Shown here: positions 33,306 to 36,913 of the stretch, one piece after another
How the letters are laid out: each line of letters begins with the position of its first letter
How positions within the stretch are numbered: the first letter of the stretch is position 1
From: Pseudomonadota bacterium
Lineage (GTDB): Bacteria > Desulfobacterota > Syntrophorhabdia > Syntrophorhabdales > Syntrophorhabdaceae
Reading direction: 5' to 3'
DNA length: 36,913 nucleotides
Assembly: GCA_026388245.1 (NCBI GenBank)
Contig: JAPLKD010000270.1
Span: 1-36,913, forward strand
Notes under the pieces: generated by a model
The model's database searches: none
Told to the model about the DNA's origin: nothing
What the model saw: only the letters and a program-made list of their open reading frames with translations
Program-made: the position numbers and the translations under genes

Positions 33306-34632
33306 CACTACTGTCCGATTAAATAACGCCTATAGGCCATAATGTACCACAAATACAGTATACTATGAATGAAAAATCATTTTTCGACTTGAATTTTTTC
33401 TGCCTGTACGATAGCCATTCTTCCAAAAAAACAGGAGTGTGGCTCATGCATAACGGGAGGTTTGTCTTTGCTCAGGTGATGGATTATTTACCGATGTATG
33501 AATTCCATAGGTGTGTTCAACAATATAACGGGAATTATAGAGCCAGATTTTCCTGTCTGGATCAATACCTTTCAATGGCCTTTGCACAATTGACCTACCG
33601 GGAAAGCCTTCGTGATATTGAAGCATGCCTTCGTTCCATGCAAAATAAATGGTATCATATGGGCATCAGAGGAAACGTTTCACGGAGCACCCTTGCCGAT
33701 GCTAATGAAAACCGTGATTGGCGGATTTATGCTGATTTCTGTCATGTTCTTATCCGTATAGCCAGAGACTTGTACAAGAATGAAGATTTCTCTATAGAAC
33801 TACAATATGGCATATGCCCTTGATTCTACCACCATCGACCTTTGTCTCTCCCTCTTTCCCTGGGCACACTTCAGGAAGCAGAAAGGTGCGGTAAAGATGC
33901 ATACACTCATAGACTTGAAGTGCAGCATCCCTACCTTTATCAAAATTACCGATGGAAAAGTGCATGATGTGAACATACTGGATAGTCTCTTGCTGGAGGC
34001 GGGCTCTTTCTATGTGATGGACCGGGGATACCTTGATTTTACACGACTCTATGTGATCGCACAGTTACTTGCCTTTTTTGTCATCCGGGCAAAATCAAAC
34101 ATGAAGAGCAGGAGGGTTTATTCACATCCGGTCGACAAGACAACGGGATTGAAGTATGATCAGACGATTCTCCTCACGGGAGTAAATACCTCTAAACAAT
34201 ACCCTGAAAAGCTCAGAAAAATAAGGTATGTCGATCAAGAGACAAACAAGGATTTTGTTTTCCTCACCAACAACTTTCTCTTGCCGGCCCTGAGTATTGC
34301 CACCCTCTATAAATACCGCTGGCAGATAGAACTGTTTTTTAAATGGATCAAGCAGCATTTACGTATCAAATCGTTTTATGGCACATCAGAAAATGCGGTG
34401 AAGACCCAGATCTGGATCGCCATCTCAGTTTACGTCCTCATTGCTATTGTGAAAAAGCAACTCAATCTGAATTTGAGCCCCTACACAATTTTACAGATTT
34501 TAAGTGTAACACTCTTTGAAAAGATTCCGCTTATTCAAGTACTTATGGATTCACAATACAAAAATATGGATAAAAATACTACTTTTATTTATAACCAACC
34601 AACATTATTTGAGATTTAATCGGACAGTAGTG
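33306..34632 (+). mobile_element. IS4-type insertion sequence, complete with perfect 18-bp ends
   Basis: Terminal inverted repeats CACTACTGTCCGATTAAA at 33306-33323 and its reverse complement at 34615-34632, perfectly matched. Length 1327 bp. It contains one transposase reading frame broken by a frameshift. No clear target duplication could be seen in the immediate flanks, so flanks may have changed or the ends may be misplaced by a few bases. Confidence 0.88.
33446..34619 (+). pseudogene. IS4-family DDE transposase, split by a +1 frameshift
   Basis: Start at 33446 (MHNGRFVFAQVMDYLP, AGGAGTG upstream) is preferred to 33365. N-terminal part has the DUF4372-type segment (RFSCLDQYLSMAFAQLTYRESLRDIE). 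The frame shifts between 33800 and 33825; the second part begins YALDSTTIDLCLSLF (first catalytic Asp in DST), has VMDRGYLDF (second Asp) and YRWQIELFFKWIKQHL (YREK-like motif with the catalytic Glu). Family members have these in one frame, so the transposase is probably inactive unless the extra base is a sequencing error. Confidence 0.85.
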
Positions 34633-34944
34633 GTAAAGAATATATATGAAAATCTATTTTGCTCACTCAAGCTTTGCAGGAGAACAGAGAGAGTTTAAGA
34701 AGCGGTTCATGGAAAAGTTCTCTGTCGGTTTAACACCGAATAAATTTGTTACATCTCCAGAAGAAAATGATATATTTTTTAGTAATAATTATTATTTGCA
34801 TACAACTACTCCATTGAAGCCAAGGTTACGTTGTTGGAATATTATGGCACTGCGGGACACAAGGCAGTGAATGGAGAAAGCAAAGCTCAAGCGTAGTATA
34901 TGAAAAAAAGGTTTATTTAACTCAAATACAAAAAAGTATATCTT
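34633..34944. other. Intergenic region after the IS
   Basis: 312 bases. A 74-codon frame begins at 34646 but has no ribosome binding site and no recognisable domain. No promoter for the HD-GYP gene is evident. Confidence 0.45.
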
Positions 34945-36018
34945 ATGAACGATGAAAAGTACATGGCCATTCCTCCAGGCGCGATAATACCGGGAAGTTT
35001 ACCTAAGTTTAAAATATATGTCCTTTCACCAAACGGGCACCACATCCTCTGGGCGCGTGACGGCAATGAAGTCAGTACAAAACAGCTAACCAAACTTGCC
35101 GACAGCGGACTAAAGGAGGTCTTTATCGACCTCGAAGAAGAGATCAAGTATGAACAATATCTTGAGGCTCACCTGGGGGATATCCTTGAGAATCAAGGAT
35201 CATCGCATGACCAGAAGGCAGCTATATTCAGCAAAGTTTCCACAAATGTTGTCAAAGACTCCTTTGAAACATCCTTAGGGCTGGGTACAATGAATACGGA
35301 CGCATTGCAGCGGACGCAAGCACTGGTCAAAAACGCGCTGATATTTATAGCTGAATCAAATTCCCTTCAGGCACTGGCGAAAATGATTGGCCATGATTAC
35401 AAGACATATGAGCATGCCACTAAGGTTCTATGGTTTACAGTGGCCTTTCTCAGGAACAACCCGGACGTTATTGAACAGATAGAACCGGATTATCAGACAT
35501 TCGATGAAGTTCAGAAAAAAGAAATATTAAAACAGTGCGGCGTCGGGGCCATGCTCCATGACATAGGAAAGGTTTTTGTCTCCCAGGAGATACTCAATAA
35601 AAACGGACCTCTCACCGCAGTCGAGTGGGAAATCATGAAACACCATCCCTTGAGCGGTTTGGCGATGCTCCTCGATACGGAAATCCCCGTTTTTGTCAAG
35701 AAAGCCATATTACATCACCATGAGGACTTTTGCGGCGGCGGCTATCCCATGAGCCTGGAAGGGCAAAATATAACTATCCTGGCCCGCGTATTGAGAATTG
35801 TAGATGTGTTTGATGCCATGACATCCCGCAGGCCATACAAAGAAGCCATATCTCCGGTAAAGGCGGCACAGATCATGGTCGGAACGCCGACAGAGAAAAT
35901 AAAAATGGAGGATGGTTCAGAGCAGGATGATCGCGATCAGGGCATGAGACAATGCTTCGATGAACAACTGCTCCGAAAATTCATATTATTCCTTGGCAAA
36001 ATAGCGTCCGGAATGTGA
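34945..36018 (+). CDS. HD-GYP domain protein (cyclic-di-GMP phosphodiesterase type)
   Basis: A 357-residue protein. The C-terminal 190 residues are an HD-GYP domain: MLHDIGK (H205, D206), HHPLSG, HHHEDFCGGGYP (the GYP tripeptide) and RIVDVFDAMTSRRPY. HD-GYP enzymes hydrolyse cyclic di-GMP, which controls motility and biofilm. The N-terminal 120 residues look like the DUF3391-type segment that often precedes this domain; no receiver or membrane helix. The start has no clear ribosome binding site. Isolated gene, but in principle in the same signalling sphere as the cheB/PP2C pair. Confidence 0.88.
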   Translation: MNDEKYMAIPPGAIIPGSLPKFKIYVLSPNGHHILWARDGNEVSTKQLTKLADSGLKEVFIDLEEEIKYEQYLEAHLGDILENQGSSHDQKAAIFSKVSTNVVKDSFETSLGLGTMNTDALQRTQALVKNALIFIAESNSLQALAKMIGHDYKTYEHATKVLWFTVAFLRNNPDVIEQIEPDYQTFDEVQKKEILKQCGVGAMLHDIGKVFVSQEILNKNGPLTAVEWEIMKHHPLSGLAMLLDTEIPVFVKKAILHHHEDFCGGGYPMSLEGQNITILARVLRIVDVFDAMTSRRPYKEAISPVKAAQIMVGTPTEKIKMEDGSEQDDRDQGMRQCFDEQLLRKFILFLGKIASGM

Positions 36019-36229
36019 AAAGACCGATTTTAAACATTATTATTTTAATTGGTAGTTCTCAGAGTCTCACGCAAAACTCGTATATTCTTACGTTTTGTCA
36101 TTACTGCACCCATTTTCATGAGTGCAAACTCCAGCAGGAATCTTCTCTTGCGAAGCAACATCAAGTAAAATAAATTGGTTCTGGGCTCCCACTCCCCGAT
36201 AGAACCATTCGAGGACAAGCTTCATCTCT
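36019..36229. other. Intergenic region, possible decayed gene
   Basis: No intact gene. A short minus-strand frame with an arginine-rich stretch (about 36170 down to 36050) may be a gene end, but the family is not recognised. Confidence 0.35.
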
Positions 36230-36439
36230 CAGTCAATACCGAAATATCTGAAAGGGAAAATAAGAGTTTATAAACCACTGTGTCCACCCTGGTCATTGGT
36301 ATCAGCAAGCAAAAATGGAGAGATTACTGAACTTCAATATGAGGAAGAATATAATTCCACAATATTGAATAACCTGGACCCTGAAAAGGTGTATCAGGAA
36401 CTGAGCCATGATGCAGTTCTCTTGAGATATTGTCAATAG
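36230..36439 (+). pseudogene. DUF488-like gene remnant (3' part)
   Basis: An open frame of about 69 codons without start or ribosome binding site. It reads PKYLKGKIRVYKPL, PPWSLVSASKNGEI and ILNNLDPEKVYQELSHDAVLL, like the second half of DUF488 proteins. It ends YCQ-stop where the family continues (a Cys/His-containing end is expected), and the N-terminal half is missing. A decayed fragment between the HD-GYP gene and an IS256-type transposase. Confidence 0.5.
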
Positions 36440-36481
36440 TTGTGTTTGAGAAAGTTTTTGTCGTATCCTTTTTCTTCATAT

Positions 36482-36913
36482 TTATGCCACCTTTATCTCT
36501 GTGTCTGCCATCTCTCCGTCAACAAAACAGGCTCCTTTAATAACATGGGGAATGAGCTTATAACCTTTGATCTTCTTCCAGGTCTTCTGTGCCTCACGGG
36601 CGAGTTTGAACACCATGGTGAGAGTGGCCAGCCGTGATCCACATCCTTTTGTTTTATTGGTTCTTAATCGTATTGTTGCAAAGACCGATTCGATAACATT
36701 GGTTGATCTGATATGTACCCAGTGTTCTGCAGGGAAGTCATAGAACGTAAAGAGGACATCTTTATCTTTTATAAGACATTCACAGGCTTTTTCAAACTTT
36801 GTTCGATACACAGAGAGAAAGGCATTATAGGCAACAAGGGCCTGTTCTCTGGTTGGAGCCAGATAGATATCGTGAATCTTTTCTTTTGCCTTGGGCTGTA
36901 CGCTCTTCGGCAT
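36482..36913 (-). CDS. IS256-family (mutator-type) transposase, C-terminal part, cut by window end
   Basis: The last 143 or so residues of a DDE transposase: PKAKEKIHDIYLAPTRE, FYDFPAEHWVHIRSTNVIES (end of the catalytic core with the Glu in the STNVIE motif), FATIRLRTNKTKGCGSR and TMVFKLAREAQKTW are hallmarks of IS256-type enzymes. The reading frame runs off the window edge, so its start is not visible. A stop codon lies at 36482. The IS end (inverted repeat) could not be located in the 36440-36481 stretch. Confidence 0.9.
   Translation of the reverse strand: MPKSVQPKAKEKIHDIYLAPTREQALVAYNAFLSVYRTKFEKACECLIKDKDVLFTFYDFPAEHWVHIRSTNVIESVFATIRLRTNKTKGCGSRLATLTMVFKLAREAQKTWKKIKGYKLIPHVIKGACFVDGEMADTEIKVA

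Noticed and set aside
34646..34870. 74-codon frame after the IS
   Set aside because: No ribosome binding site, no recognised domain, low-complexity middle; left unannotated.

Overview
The window looks like the chromosome of an anaerobic Gram-negative bacterium, most likely of the Desulfobacterota ('Deltaproteobacteria') or a related syntroph-like group. This is a weak inference. It rests on a lipoprotein signal peptide, a CoA-transferase gene set, CheB/SpoIIE-type signalling, an HD-GYP protein and a class II (B12-dependent) ribonucleotide reductase remnant. No rRNA or complete tRNA gene is present, so taxonomy cannot be fixed from here.

Positions 1-16.2 kb are ordinary chromosome with loosely packed genes: a small membrane protein behind a duplicated promoter, an M23 lipoprotein, a PfkB-family kinase, aspartokinase, a PepD-type dipeptidase, a GNAT protein coupled to a short family III CoA-transferase, a 4-hydroxybutyrate-type CoA-transferase, a cheB plus response-regulator/PP2C phosphatase pair, and RNase R. 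Long intergenic stretches carry tandem repeats, a REP-like hairpin and a mosaic of short repeats.

Positions 16.35 to about 30.6 kb are an integrative element, probably a prophage or phage-derived island reduced to its early/replication genes. The left end is the 3' end of a tRNA-Ser gene (attL) beside a tyrosine integrase that carries an extra zinc finger. Leftward genes are the integrase, a protein built of 28-residue repeats, and a 67-residue protein. Rightward genes are an ArdC-like antirestriction protein, a run of small unknown genes, a lytic transglycosylase, a Zn-less CHC2/Toprim primase (frameshifted), an SbcD/SbcC pair, a protein resembling phage recombination directionality factors, an SSB and a broken nrdJ. 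Three copies of a conserved leader/operator sit before the rightward transcription units, two of them behind near-identical terminators. No capsid, tail, terminase or lysis cassette is seen, and no matching attR, so the right side appears to have been deleted.

Positions 30.65-36.9 kb are chromosome again, much rearranged. A 90-bp direct repeat flanks a second copy of the GNAT gene and a small Cys-rich gene. These are followed by an HU protein with a histone-H1-like tail, a zinc-ribbon membrane protein, an IS4-type insertion sequence with a frameshifted transposase, an HD-GYP protein, a DUF488 remnant and the end of an IS256-type transposase.

Four genes (primase, nrdJ twice, IS4 transposase) show the same kind of one-base frameshift. 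Either the mobile DNA is decaying or the assembly has insertion errors; this should be settled before any of these genes is called dead.
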